A DNA stretch of 64,000 nucleotides from Agaribacterium sp. ZY112 (GTDB taxonomy: Bacteria; Pseudomonadota; Gammaproteobacteria; Pseudomonadales; Cellvibrionaceae): the NCBI RefSeq assembly GCF_041346925.1, contig NZ_CP166840.1, positions 2,475,001 to 2,539,000 of the forward strand. Direction: 5' to 3'. Position numbers and translations under genes: made by a program. The notes below the pieces were generated by a model. It had not been told where the DNA came from. It searched no databases and was given only the letters and a program-made list of their open reading frames with translations. Below are positions 28,804 through 38,174 of this stretch, in pieces. The first letter of the stretch is position 1; each line of letters opens with the position of its first letter.

Positions 28804-29952
28804 GTGAAGATTGGTGAAGTATTTGAAGCCGAGGTGATTGACCTAACCTCAGCGGGGCAGGGGGTTGTCAAACATCCATTAGGGGCAACTGTCTTTGCCT
28901 CTGGAGTTTGGTTGGGTGAACGAGCCTTATTTGAGTTGCATAGTATTAAAGGGCGTGTTGGTTTTGCCTCATTAAAAGAGCTATTAGTAGAGGCAGATGT
29001 TCGTCGCCAGCCGCCCTGTAAATATCAAGGTCATCAAGATGGTCAATGCGGTGCATGCCCGTGGATGATTGTTGATTATAAAGCTCAACTGCTCGCAAAG
29101 CAGCAGCGGGTTCTTACTAACATTCACCGTATTGATACTAAAGCAGAGGTTCATACTATTTGGCCTTGCGGCAGTGAATTTGCTTGGCGTAATCGTGTCC
29201 AGTTCAAAAGTGATGGTAAAAAGCTTGGTTTTGTCAGCCAAGGTTCGAACACGTTAGTGGATGTTGAAAGTTGCATGGTGCTGAGTGAAGATAATTTAAG
29301 CGCCATGCAAACCTTGCGAACTCAGTTGCCCAATAGCCAGTGGCAAGCTCCCTCTAAGAAGCAGCCTTGGTCAACCCTCGACGTTGATGAAAATTCCGGA
29401 GCAGAGGGCGTATCTGTTAATAAACGCTTAGCTTTTCAGCAAGCTAATACTCAACAAAATACAGCGATGCGCGCTTGGTTACACAATAAGATTAAAGCTA
29501 TGGGGCAGGTCGAAACGGCGTTGGAGCTGTTTTGTGGCAGTGGTAATTTTACAGAAGCGATTGCCGCAGCGGGTGTAAAAAATATTCATGCTGTTGAAGG
29601 CTCCCGTGAAGCGATTGAGGCGCTGGCCTGCAAAAATATCCCAGGTGTCTATGCTGAAATCGCTAATCTATTTGATGAAACTATTTTTGAGAGCCTGATC
29701 ACAGAGCATAAAAACACCGATGTCTTGGTGTTAGACCCCCCAAGAGACGGCTTAAAGCAAAAAAAATTACTGTTTCCGAAAAAACCTCGTTTTAAATCGG
29801 TGTTTTATATTAGCTGCGACTTAGCGACTTTTTGTCGTGATGCGCGAGCTTTTATTGACGGCGGTTATAAGTTGATTGAGGTACAACCCTTGGATCAGTT
29901 TCCACAAACACCCCACGTAGAAATCTTGGCGTATTTTAAGAGTAAAAAGTAG
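28804..29952 (+). CDS. RNA (uracil-C5)-methyltransferase-like protein with TRAM domain
   Basis: SAM-dependent m5U methyltransferase of the TrmA/RlmC/RlmD superfamily. GTG 28804 with GGAG at 28794-28797 is preferred to TTG 28786, giving 382 residues. A TRAM domain (about 1-55) precedes a Cys-rich site (PPCKYQG, CGACPW, later VESC) that probably binds 4Fe-4S as in RlmD. The SAM loop is LELFCGSGNFTEA, then DPPRDGL. The catalytic Cys loop reads YISCDLATFCRD where TrmA-type enzymes have SCNPxTLxRD. Target RNA is unknown; RlmC, RlmD and TrmA cannot be told apart here. Confidence 0.85.
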   Translation: MKIGEVFEAEVIDLTSAGQGVVKHPLGATVFASGVWLGERALFELHSIKGRVGFASLKELLVEADVRRQPPCKYQGHQDGQCGACPWMIVDYKAQLLAKQQRVLTNIHRIDTKAEVHTIWPCGSEFAWRNRVQFKSDGKKLGFVSQGSNTLVDVESCMVLSEDNLSAMQTLRTQLPNSQWQAPSKKQPWSTLDVDENSGAEGVSVNKRLAFQQANTQQNTAMRAWLHNKIKAMGQVETALELFCGSGNFTEAIAAAGVKNIHAVEGSREAIEALACKNIPGVYAEIANLFDETIFESLITEHKNTDVLVLDPPRDGLKQKKLLFPKKPRFKSVFYISCDLATFCRDARAFIDGGYKLIEVQPLDQFPQTPHVEILAYFKSKK

Positions 29953-29959
29953 TCACTAA

Positions 29960-29998
29960 GAGAAGTGAAGGCTCTGTTATATAAGCCTTCACTTTATT
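29960..29998. terminator. Bidirectional terminator
   Basis: AAGTGAAGGC (29963-29972) and GCCTTCACTT (29985-29994), a 10-bp stem with a 12-base loop followed by TATT. It separates the convergent m5U methyltransferase and zinc-ribbon genes. Confidence 0.75.
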
Positions 29999-30002
29999 GA
30001 GC

Positions 30003-30323
30003 TTAGGGCAGTTTACCTTGGTACTTTTCTTCCAAGGTGCTTTCGAGCTCATTAAACTCTTTTACAGCACTGGCTTCGGCATCGTTATAAAGCTCGTCAA
30101 TATTGCGGGCGCTGGTCAGCCCCCCATCGCGTTCAATCGAGCGTAAAAAGCTTTCAAAGCCTTTGCCCGCATGGAAGTAGCCTCCGCTAGAGAGAATATA
30201 GCGGGCAACTAGAGCTTCACAGTCGCGACATTGTACAAAGACTTTTTGTTCTTCATCCCGTACAAGGATATTACGTAAATTACGACCATTACATTTTTGG
30301 CATTTCTGAATATGTATTTCCAT
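30003..30323 (-). CDS. Zinc-ribbon protein, cassette copy A
   Basis: 106 residues. Two CxxC pairs (CQKC at about 8-11, CRDC at about 32-35) should form a zinc ribbon. Then comes a conserved block ARYILSSGGYFHAGKGFESF and LRSIERDGGL, and a helical acidic tail ending YQGKLP. I know no function. Its start is two bases after the stop of the DASS transporter copy A. The same pair, with the same two-base spacing, is repeated at 31863-33556. Confidence 0.8.
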   Translation of the reverse strand: MEIHIQKCQKCNGRNLRNILVRDEEQKVFVQCRDCEALVARYILSSGGYFHAGKGFESFLRSIERDGGLTSARNIDELYNDAEASAVKEFNELESTLEEKYQGKLP

Positions 30324-30325
30324 TA

Positions 30326-31696
30326 CTAAGCTCCAATCATTGCTGTCCAGTAGGGGCGACCAAAAACAATTACGGCCACTACGCCAACGATGGTCATGAT
30401 ACCACCTGTTAGCATCATGTCTTTACCGCGTATGGCCTGTGAGCTAAAGGCAATCGCGTTGGGAGGTGTGGTTACAGGAAGGGCCATGGCCATAGAGCAG
30501 GTCATGGCAAGTGACACAACTAGAGCAACAATAAGCCCTGTGCTGATATTTAAAGACATCACTAAGGGAATGACTAAACCTGCTGTCGCTGTATTGCTCA
30601 TAACGGTCGACATAGCGGCGGCAAGTAAAACCCCCACCATCATAATGGTAGTGGGATCTGCCGGTAGTGTTCCGACAATAACACTATCTAAACCGCTTGA
30701 TTTAAGCGCAATGCCCAGCGCTAAACCACCACTAATAATATACAAAATATCCCAGGGTAATTTTCTAAAGTCTGAGGTATCTAATAAGCCAAACCAGAAG
30801 CAAACAATAAGAGGGAAGAGAGCGACTGTACCGGTCGATAAGCCAAGTTGCTTACCAAAAAACCAGCCAAGAGCGGTAACAATAAAGACCGCTAAGGCAG
30901 CACCTTGTTTAGGGCTGAAAGGGGTATCCTCGCGGCTTTCTATACTTAGAACCAAGCCTTTGGCTGGATAGAGTCGAGAAAGCAGCTGCCATAAAAAGAC
31001 TAAGAAAAAGATTAAAAATGGCGCGGTTAAACTGATCCACTGAGCAAAACTTAAGCTGATATCTAACTGGGCCAAATAACTTAAGGCGATGGCATTGGGT
31101 GGGGTGCCAATAGGTGTGCCTATACCACCGATATTGCATGCAAAGGGAATAGCCAGTACTAAAGCGATACGAAAGGGATGCTCAGTTGGAATGGTTTTAA
31201 GTAGAGGGAAAACAATGGTTAGCATCATTGCGGTAGTCGCGGTGTTACTAATCCACATCGATAAAAACGCACAGGCGAGAATGATGCCTAATAAAGTGAG
31301 GTCAGCGTGGCCGCGAGTTTGTTTTAAGATACTCTGCGCAAACTTGAGGTCTAAGCCGTATTTTTGCATCAGTGAACTTAAAACAAAGCCACCTAAAAAG
31401 AGCAAAATAATGTCTGAGAAAAAGGCTGCAAAAAATAAGTTGTTGCTGTTTGCAAGATCGAGGCTTTGCAGATTTGGCAGTAGCCAGACTATCTCCAGAG
31501 CCAAGATTAAAAAACTAACGACAAATAAGGGTACCCATTCACTGATCCAAAGTACTGCGGCAATGACCAAAATAGCGGCGGTTATTTCTTGGGCGTGATT
31601 CAAGCCTAGAATGGGTAGGCCTAATAACTCAACAAGGCCTACCACTATGGCGACGAAGATCGCGGCGGTAAAGGTTTTATCTAAGTGCAGTCGCAT
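30326..31696 (-). CDS. SLC13/DASS-family anion transporter, copy A
   Basis: Sodium-coupled di- or tricarboxylate or other anion importer. 456 residues and about 11 membrane segments. Two substrate-binding SNT motifs: Ser150-Asn-Thr (MWISNTATTAMM) and Ser367-Asn-Thr (VMSNTATAGLVIPL). Two TPPNAIA loops follow them (about 198-204 and in LPVTTPPNAIAFS). HP1 reads LFLGGFVLSSLMQKYGL. It has the same layout as VcINDY. Strong tandem similarity to the gene at 32186. It probably forms an operon with the zinc-ribbon gene copy A. Confidence 0.9.
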   Translation of the reverse strand: MRLHLDKTFTAAIFVAIVVGLVELLGLPILGLNHAQEITAAILVIAAVLWISEWVPLFVVSFLILALEIVWLLPNLQSLDLANSNNLFFAAFFSDIILLFLGGFVLSSLMQKYGLDLKFAQSILKQTRGHADLTLLGIILACAFLSMWISNTATTAMMLTIVFPLLKTIPTEHPFRIALVLAIPFACNIGGIGTPIGTPPNAIALSYLAQLDISLSFAQWISLTAPFLIFFLVFLWQLLSRLYPAKGLVLSIESREDTPFSPKQGAALAVFIVTALGWFFGKQLGLSTGTVALFPLIVCFWFGLLDTSDFRKLPWDILYIISGGLALGIALKSSGLDSVIVGTLPADPTTIMMVGVLLAAAMSTVMSNTATAGLVIPLVMSLNISTGLIVALVVSLAMTCSMAMALPVTTPPNAIAFSSQAIRGKDMMLTGGIMTIVGVVAVIVFGRPYWTAMIGA

Positions 31697-31862
31697 CAGT
31701 GTCTCCCTGCGCGTTTATATTATGCTCCGGCTCTTTGGCCATCATAGCTAATAGTTTAGTGCAGGGCAGGTTTTGGCTAAACCTACTTTTTATATCTTTG
31801 TTGTGTACTGATTATGCTTGTGCGTTTTGGAGGCTTTGCTTCTAGCGCAATAGTTTGCATGT

Positions 31863-32183
31863 TTAAGGTAGTTTGTCGCTGTATTTCAATTTCAAAGTCT
31901 GTTGAAGTTCCTCAAACTCGGTATTGGCTTCGCTTTCTGCTGCGTGATAAAGCTCATCGATATCTCTGGCACTACTAAGGCCGCCATCGCGTTCAATAGA
32001 GCGCAAAAAACTCTCAAAGCCTTTACCTGCATGAAAATAGCCGCCGCTACTTAGTTCATAGCGGGCAACCAGTGCATGGCAATGACGGCATTGCACAAAG
32101 ACTTTTTGAGTCTCGCCTCGAGCTAAGATATTACGCAAGTTACGACTCTGACAGCTTTGGCATTTTTGTATCAGCAGCTCCAT
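31863..32183 (-). CDS. Zinc-ribbon protein, cassette copy B
   Basis: Paralogue of 30003-30323. ATG 32183 gives 106 residues starting MELLIQKCQSC, in line with copy A; the longer frame from 32210 overlaps the transporter by 25 bases and is unlikely. CxxC pairs CQSC and CRHC are kept, as are SSGGYFHAGKGFESF and LRSIERDGGL. Differences cluster in the acidic tail. It starts two bases after the transporter copy B stop. Function unknown. Confidence 0.82.
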   Translation of the reverse strand: MELLIQKCQSCQSRNLRNILARGETQKVFVQCRHCHALVARYELSSGGYFHAGKGFESFLRSIERDGGLSSARDIDELYHAAESEANTEFEELQQTLKLKYSDKLP

Positions 32184-32185
32184 GT

Positions 32186-33556
32186 TTATGCCCCCATAAT
32201 CGCAGCCCAATATGGGCGTCCAAATATAATAACGGTGAGTACACCAACAGCACTCATTATCGAGCCTGCGAGAATTAAGTCTTTGCCTCGCAGTGCTTGT
32301 GAGCTAAATGCAATCGCGTTGGGTGGCGTCGACACAGGCAGCGCCATTGCCATAGAGCAGGTGACGGCAAGTGATACTACTAATGTCACGATAAAGCCTG
32401 CACTGCCATCAAGTGATACGACTAGGGGAATAACCAAGCCTGCGGTTGCCGTGTGGCTCATGAGGTTAGACATTGCGGCAGTTAGTAAAATACTTAATAA
32501 CACGACGGTTACTGGGTTGGCCGGCAAGGTGCCAATAATCACAGCATCGAGGCCGCTGGATTTAAGTGCGATGCCAAGAGCAAGGCCACCAGAAATAATA
32601 TAGAGAATATCCCAAGGCAATTTACGGAAATCTGCGGTGTCCAGTAAGCCTAACCAGAAACAGGCGATGAGAGGAAATAGAGCAACCGTTCCTGTTGAAA
32701 GTCCAATTTGTTTGCCTAAGAACCAGCCAAGGGCAGTGATAGCAAAGATGGCTAGGGCGAGGGCGTGTTTTAAACTGAATTCGTCGGTATTGCGGTTTTC
32801 AATGCTTAATACTAAGCCTTTGGCTGGATACAAGCGAGCCAGTAATTGCCAGAGTACAAATAAGAAAAAAAGCATAAACGGTAAGGTCAGAATGACCCAC
32901 TGAGCGAAGCTTAAATGGATGCCTTTTTGTGCAAGGTAGCTTAATGCGATGGCGTTGGGTGGGGTCCCGATGGGGGTGCCTATACCACCGACATTACAGG
33001 CAAAAGGTACGCTAAGTACTAGGGCAATACGAAAGGGGTGTTCTGTAGGAATACGCTTAATTAAAGGGAAAACAATCGTCAGCATCATGGCAGTAGTGGC
33101 GGTATTACTCATCCACATCGATAAAAAAGCGCAAGCGAGAATAATACCTAAGAGGGTAACGTTTGCGCGCCCTCCAGTACGGTTGAGAATGGCTTGAGCA
33201 AACTTAAGCTCTAAGCCGTATTTTTGCATCAGAGAGCTGAGAACAAAACCACCGAGGAAGAGTAAAATAATATCTGAGAAAAATGCGCCAAAGAAAAGAG
33301 TATTGGCCGTGTGGGCGTTTAGTTCTTTTAAGCCTGGAAGTAGCCAGACAATCTCTAGGGCAAGAATAAGAAAGCTAACTACAAATAAGGGCACCCACTC
33401 ACTGATCCAGAGTACGGCTGCAATAATTAAAATGGAGGCGGTAATTTCTTGGCTGTGGGTTAAATTGAGGCCGGGAAAACCAAAGAATTCAACAAACAAA
33501 ATGACAGAGCTAACAAATAGCGCTGCCATCAACTTCTGATTCAAGTGGAGACGCAT
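32186..33556 (-). CDS. SLC13/DASS-family anion transporter, copy B (SHT variant)
   Basis: 456 residues, the same length as copy A and similar along its whole length by eye. The first motif (SNT, about 150-152) is kept, but the second reads SHT (about 367-369, LMSHTATAGLVIPL) where copy A has SNT. In DASS transporters the second SNT helps bind substrate and sodium, so copy B may carry a different anion. The change AAT to CAC needs two base substitutions. TPPNAIA loops are intact and no frameshift is seen, so it looks functional. Confidence 0.9.
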   Translation of the reverse strand: MRLHLNQKLMAALFVSSVILFVEFFGFPGLNLTHSQEITASILIIAAVLWISEWVPLFVVSFLILALEIVWLLPGLKELNAHTANTLFFGAFFSDIILLFLGGFVLSSLMQKYGLELKFAQAILNRTGGRANVTLLGIILACAFLSMWMSNTATTAMMLTIVFPLIKRIPTEHPFRIALVLSVPFACNVGGIGTPIGTPPNAIALSYLAQKGIHLSFAQWVILTLPFMLFFLFVLWQLLARLYPAKGLVLSIENRNTDEFSLKHALALAIFAITALGWFLGKQIGLSTGTVALFPLIACFWLGLLDTADFRKLPWDILYIISGGLALGIALKSSGLDAVIIGTLPANPVTVVLLSILLTAAMSNLMSHTATAGLVIPLVVSLDGSAGFIVTLVVSLAVTCSMAMALPVSTPPNAIAFSSQALRGKDLILAGSIMSAVGVLTVIIFGRPYWAAIMGA

Positions 33557-33757
33557 GGTTGCTTCTTTACTCCTGTGGCGGTCTTGGGCTGAACTTCTGA
33601 GATTGTAAGTAGGGCGATAGACGCTAAGCGCATCTGTGTCGGTGTTACAATGAGAAAAAACGTAGCAGCCAGAGCCGTGTATTCTCCGACTTATGCTTGC
33701 TAGCGCGTTGATATATGTCAGTCACACAGGTGACAATATGCAAAAGAATGATCATTC

Positions 33758-34360
33758 ATGAGTAAAGGTGTTTTTAAGCAAGCACTCACGCAAGGTGAAT
33801 TTGAGCTAGAAGTTAAAAAAAGCCGCTTTATTGTGCGTTGGAAGGCGATTGAGTCAAAAGCAGAATTTGCTCCTTTTTTAGAGCATTGGCGGCAGCAATT
33901 TCCGGATGCACGGCATCACTGTTGGGCTTATTGCATTGGTGAACCTGAAAATGCATTAATGGCGGGCTCAGGAGATGATGGTGAGCCTTCAGGCACAGCA
34001 GGAAGGCCCATGCTCGCGGCGATTGTTCACAAAGGTTTTGGCAATATTGCCGTTGTGGTGATTCGTTATTTTGGCGGTACGAAGCTGGGAGCTGGTGGTT
34101 TAATTCGGGCCTATTCAGGTAGTGTTAGCCAAGCTTTAGACTCTGCTCCTTATCAATTAGTGCAGCCAGTACAAGAGTTGCGTGCACTTGGTGATTTTGC
34201 TTTGGAGCAGGGCTTGCGCCATTGGTTAAGTCTGCATCAAGGGCAGATGTTAGAGGTGACTTACGCTCAGCAAGTGGAATATCGTTTCTCTTTGGCTCTT
34301 GGTAAAGAGGTGGACTTGAGTGCTTGGTTAAGTGCACAAGGGGCAGAGCTTTTAAGCTAA
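33758..34360 (+). CDS. yigZ: YigZ/IMPACT family protein
   Basis: 200 residues of the UPF0029/IMPACT family. The motifs ELEVKKSRFIVRW, DARHHCWAYCIG, GSGDDGEPSGTAGRPML and VVVIRYFGGTKLGAGGLIRAYS are all intact. Role uncertain; related eukaryotic IMPACT regulates translation. It stands alone, divergent from transporter copy B (33556) and ending at a terminator shared with purC. Confidence 0.93.
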   Translation: MSKGVFKQALTQGEFELEVKKSRFIVRWKAIESKAEFAPFLEHWRQQFPDARHHCWAYCIGEPENALMAGSGDDGEPSGTAGRPMLAAIVHKGFGNIAVVVIRYFGGTKLGAGGLIRAYSGSVSQALDSAPYQLVQPVQELRALGDFALEQGLRHWLSLHQGQMLEVTYAQQVEYRFSLALGKEVDLSAWLSAQGAELLS

Positions 34361-34377
34361 GGCCACTAAAAAAACAG

Positions 34378-34404
34378 AAAAAAGGCCGCTAAGCGGCCTT
34401 TTTT
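34378..34404. terminator. Bidirectional terminator, yigZ/purC
   Basis: GGCCGCT (34384-34390) and AGCGGCC (34392-34398) with A- and T-runs on both sides (AAAAAA and TTTTTT). Confidence 0.9.
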
Positions 34405-34420
34405 GATTCGTATTATTTGC

Positions 34421-35527
34421 TTACTGGGCAATAATGCCAAACTGCTTATCTAAGACCTCTATGATTTCGGTCTTGGGATCGCTTGGCACGGTAAGTGGCT
34501 GTCCTGTAATTTTTTCTGCAATGTCGGTGTAGGTCTTACTCACTTGCATCATTACTGATTCTGGTAGCTCATTATCTCGCGCTAGAGCGTAGCGCTCTTC
34601 CATGCGATCTTTGTTGGTGAGGATATCGGCATCGGGAAAATAATTGAGCAGTATCTGACGAAACTCTTCTTTTGATTTTTCTACAACCTTACCGGAGCGC
34701 AATTGTTCACCATCCCAGATACGTGAGGAGTCAGGGGTGCCCACCTCATCCATATAAATAAGCTTTTCTTTGCCTGCGGCGTCGGTGACATAGCCAAATT
34801 CAAATTTGGTATCAACAAACACTTGGTCTTGTTTGGCAAGCTCTTCGCTAATAACAGCAAAGGCGTCGCTTAGTAACTTTTCGTACAGGTCAACATCGTG
34901 AGGCTGTTTAAAACAAAAGGCTTCAACATTATTTTCAATGTCACTGCGGCTGATATTTACATCATCGACTTCGGGGATTCCAGGAACTCCACGAAGTATG
35001 CCTTTGGTTGATGGGGTGATCAGTAGTTCAGGTAGGCGTTGATCTTTTGTTAAGCCTTCGGGAAGTTGCTGGCCGCAGAAGACTCGCTCACCTTTACTGT
35101 AGGCGCGCCACATAGAGCCGGTGATATAATTGCGGGCGATGGCTTCGATCATAACGGGTTTGGCTTTTTGAACAATCCAAACAAGTGGGTGGGGCACATC
35201 AAGAATGTGGCTATCTGCCAAGCCTTTTTCTTTAAAGAGTTTAAACCAGTGGGCAGAAATGGTGTTCAGGGCAGCGCCTTTGCCGGGTATGCCGTCAAGG
35301 TCGTTCTCTCCGTGCCACAAGCACTCAAATGCTGAGATACGATCGCTAATAACCATAACCGCTAGTTCAGTGCCTGGAGCGACGTCATAGGCTTTTTCTT
35401 TAATTAAGCGAGCGCTGTCTTCTTGAGTGAGCCAATATACTGAGCGGACTTTGCCGTTGTGCACTTTTTGTTCTGTGCGGATGGGTAAATCATTGTTAAC
35501 GGTTAGAACACGTTGTGTATCACTCAT
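34421..35527 (-). CDS. purC: SAICAR synthetase PurC, long form
   Basis: Joins CAIR and aspartate to SAICAR in purine synthesis. ATG 35527, with AGGAA just upstream, gives 368 residues; the open frame from 35644 is only upstream sequence. This is the longer bacterial/eukaryal-style form, where E. coli PurC has 237. Family motifs: GKVRSVYW near the start, [60 protein letters not shown] and [12 protein letters not shown]. Monocistronic, facing yigZ across the terminator. Confidence 0.95.
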   Translation of the reverse strand: MSDTQRVLTVNNDLPIRTEQKVHNGKVRSVYWLTQEDSARLIKEKAYDVAPGTELAVMVISDRISAFECLWHGENDLDGIPGKGAALNTISAHWFKLFKEKGLADSHILDVPHPLVWIVQKAKPVMIEAIARNYITGSMWRAYSKGERVFCGQQLPEGLTKDQRLPELLITPSTKGILRGVPGIPEVDDVNISRSDIENNVEAFCFKQPHDVDLYEKLLSDAFAVISEELAKQDQVFVDTKFEFGYVTDAAGKEKLIYMDEVGTPDSSRIWDGEQLRSGKVVEKSKEEFRQILLNYFPDADILTNKDRMEERYALARDNELPESVMMQVSKTYTDIAEKITGQPLTVPSDPKTEIIEVLDKQFGIIAQ

Positions 35528-35722
35528 AGAAGTTCCTGTTAAATATTCTAAAGCAAGGCAGTCGCTAACAGTGCTTGGCTGTTTGGTAGCGAAGATATAG
35601 CTGCTGAAGTAGAAAAGTGTGAATTTTAGCAGATAGCGTAACACGGCGCATAGTTAGCGCTTTTGTGCCGTAGGCCAAGGCGTTACTATAGTTTCTTGGT
35701 TTTTACTTCGATGGATTTGAGA

Positions 35723-36733
35723 ATGATAAAGCGAGCTTTGTTGGCTTGTATGATGTTCAGTTGTTCGGTCTTTGCTGAGAATAGTCCCGATTTTGATGTT
35801 TGGCTTGAGCAATTAAAAAGCGAAGCGCTCAGTAAGGGCATTAGCCAAAGTAATATTGATCGGGCATTTGCTCATGTGCAGTTTAAAAAGCGAGTGATTA
35901 AGTCAGATCGTAAACAAGCTGAATTTACAGAGTCTTATCACGATTATATTGAGCGTAGGGTGGGGGATGTACGAGTAAAGCAGGGTCAAGCCTACCTAAA
36001 AAAGAACTTGGCAAAGATAGAGCCTATTGCTCAACGTTATGGTGTGCCAGCTCGCTTTATTGTAGCGATCATCGGTGTTGAGACTAATTATGGAAGTTAC
36101 AAGCTAAGCCATGACTTGTTTAACGTGCTCTCTACCCTCGCTTATGACAAGCGCCGAGGGGCGCGTTTTCGTAAAGAAATATTCGCGTCTTTAGAAATGA
36201 TCGAAACCGAGCAGGCTTCGTTTGAGCAGCTAAAAAGCTCTTGGGCTGGTGCCTTAGGGGTACCTCAGTTTATGCCTAGTACCTACTTGCAATACGCGGT
36301 GGATTACAATGGTGATGGTAAAAAAGATATTTGGACCGAGGGGCCAGATCTTTATGCCTCTGTTGCCAATTATTTGAGTTCTTATGGTTGGGATGAAAAA
36401 CGCAGTTGGGCGCGTAAAGTGATTGTGCCACCTAAAAAGTTAGTCGATTTTGAAGAGGAGACGCAAAACTACGCCGAGCAAGCGTTAGCGTGTAAACGCT
36501 ATGACAAGCATTTAAAGGGCTGGCGAAGTCTGGGGCAGTGGGATCAAGAAGGTATAACGCGTATGAATGGCTGGTCTTTGCCTAAGGTGGAGGTGAATGC
36601 TTCTTTGATTATTACAAATCCTGAGCTCAGTCATGGATATTTGGTTTATAACAATTTCTGTGTGCTTATGCGTTACAACCCCTCGTTTAAATATGCGCTT
36701 TCTGTTGGTGTGTTGGCAGATAGGTTGAAATAA
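35723..36733 (+). CDS. mltB: Membrane-bound lytic murein transglycosylase, MltB family
   Basis: Cleaves peptidoglycan glycan strands. I start at ATG 35723 (GAG before it, and a good signal peptide MIKRALLACMMFSCSVFA); ATG 35711 and the TTG at 35663 are alternatives. An SLT_2 domain runs from about 80 to 280: catalytic Glu in IIGVETNYGSYK, GALGVPQFMPSTYL, and VDYNGDGKKDIW. The end reads YNPSFKYALSVGVLADRL. The Cys in the signal region suggests an exported or lipid-anchored protein, which I cannot settle. Alone, on the plus strand. Confidence 0.9.
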   Translation: MIKRALLACMMFSCSVFAENSPDFDVWLEQLKSEALSKGISQSNIDRAFAHVQFKKRVIKSDRKQAEFTESYHDYIERRVGDVRVKQGQAYLKKNLAKIEPIAQRYGVPARFIVAIIGVETNYGSYKLSHDLFNVLSTLAYDKRRGARFRKEIFASLEMIETEQASFEQLKSSWAGALGVPQFMPSTYLQYAVDYNGDGKKDIWTEGPDLYASVANYLSSYGWDEKRSWARKVIVPPKKLVDFEEETQNYAEQALACKRYDKHLKGWRSLGQWDQEGITRMNGWSLPKVEVNASLIITNPELSHGYLVYNNFCVLMRYNPSFKYALSVGVLADRLK

Positions 36734-36804
36734 AACAAAGGCCTTCGGCCTTGAGTCGTTTGTTTTTAATCGTGAATGACAGTGTCTAGGTGTTCGCTAG
36801 ATGT

Positions 36805-36834
36805 TAAAAAGGCCAGTCAAAGACTGGCCTTTTT
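36805..36834. terminator. Bidirectional terminator, mltB/gltA
   Basis: GGCCAGTC (36811-36818) and GACTGGCC (36822-36829), with AAAAA before and TTTTT after. A smaller AAGGCC-TTC-GGCCTT hairpin lies at about 36738-36752. Confidence 0.9.
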
Positions 36835-36860
36835 AATTCCTGTTTATTTAAAAGACAGGC

Positions 36861-38174
36861 TTAAAAGGTATCGACAGACGCAGCAGGACGACCAGCACGA
36901 TCGGTGTAATCACGAGGTGTAGCACCGGTGTATAACTGGCGGGGGCGGCCAATTTTGACACTTTCACCTAGCATTTCATGCCAGTGTGCAATCCAGCCTA
37001 CCGTGCGGCCTGTAGCAAAAATTACGGTAAACATATCGGTAGGAATACCGATTGCTTTCATAATGATGCCTGAGTAGAAATCCACGTTTGGATAGAGTTT
37101 TTTCTCGATAAAATAAGGATCTTCAAGAGCGATTTGCTCTAGGCGCTTGGCGATAGCCAGTAGTGGGTCATTTTCTAAACCAAGTTCGGCTAATACTTCG
37201 TCACAAGTTCCTTTCATCACCTTTGCACGAGGGTCGAAGTTTTTATAAACACGATGACCAAAGCCCATCAGGCGGAATGGGTCGTTTTTATCTTTTGCTT
37301 TTGCAACGTATGCATCAATGTTGCTAACGTCGCCAATCTCTTCAAGCATCTTTAATACTGCTTCGTTGGCGCCGCCGTGAGCAGGGCCCCAAAGAGTTGC
37401 GATACCAGAGGCGATACAGGCAAATGGGTTGGCGCCAGAAGAACCTGCAAGACGTACTGTTGAGGTAGATGCGTTTTGTTCGTGGTCTGCGTGAAGTAAG
37501 AAGATCTTATCCATTGCGCGAGCAAGTACTGGGCTAACCTTTGGATCGCTACAAGGAGTGCCAAACATCATGTGCAAGAAGTTTTCGGCATAACCTAGGT
37601 TGTTGTCAGGATACATAAATGGCTGACCTTGGCTGTGTTTGTAACACATGGCTGCAAGGGTAGGCATTTTTGCAATTAAGCGGTGGGCGGAGATGATGCG
37701 GTGGCGAGGATTGGTGATATCGAGAGAGTCGTGGTAGAAGGCAGAAAGTGCGCCAACGATGCCACACATCATGGCCATTGGGTGTGAGTCGTGATGGAAG
37801 CCGCGGAAGAAGCGAGAAATTGACTCATGCACCATGGTATGAGTGGTAATAATATCTACAAATTCTTTATATTCAGCTTCGCTAGGAAGCTCACCGTGAA
37901 GTAATAAGTAGCAAGTTTCTAGGTAGTCAGAGTTTTCTGCTAATTGATCAATAGGATAGCCGCGATGTAATAGCTGGCCTTTGCCACCATCAATAAAGGT
38001 GATTTTAGATTCACACGAAGCGGTAGAAACGAAGCCCGGGTCGTAAGTGAAGTAACCTTTTGCAGTTAAGCCTCGAACGTCGATTACGTCAGGCCCCATT
38101 GTGCCCTTATAGGTGGGCAGCTCGATGTTGGCATCTAAGCCTTCAACCGCCAAGGTTGCTTTCTTGTCTGTCAT
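36861..38174 (-). CDS. gltA: Citrate synthase, type II
   Basis: Entry step of the TCA cycle: oxaloacetate + acetyl-CoA to citrate. 437 residues, NADH-regulated hexameric type. Catalytic motifs: [51 protein letters not shown] and [14 protein letters not shown]. It is transcribed away from the sdh operon across a 589-base shared promoter region that has a near-perfect FNR box. Confidence 0.98.
   Translation of the reverse strand: MTDKKATLAVEGLDANIELPTYKGTMGPDVIDVRGLTAKGYFTYDPGFVSTASCESKITFIDGGKGQLLHRGYPIDQLAENSDYLETCYLLLHGELPSEAEYKEFVDIITTHTMVHESISRFFRGFHHDSHPMAMMCGIVGALSAFYHDSLDITNPRHRIISAHRLIAKMPTLAAMCYKHSQGQPFMYPDNNLGYAENFLHMMFGTPCSDPKVSPVLARAMDKIFLLHADHEQNASTSTVRLAGSSGANPFACIASGIATLWGPAHGGANEAVLKMLEEIGDVSNIDAYVAKAKDKNDPFRLMGFGHRVYKNFDPRAKVMKGTCDEVLAELGLENDPLLAIAKRLEQIALEDPYFIEKKLYPNVDFYSGIIMKAIGIPTDMFTVIFATGRTVGWIAHWHEMLGESVKIGRPRQLYTGATPRDYTDRAGRPAASVDTF

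Noticed and set aside
30390..30971. A 193-codon plus-strand frame opposite the DASS transporter
   Set aside because: Antisense to a clear transporter gene; no SD, and its protein is the low-hydrophobic mirror of that coding sequence.
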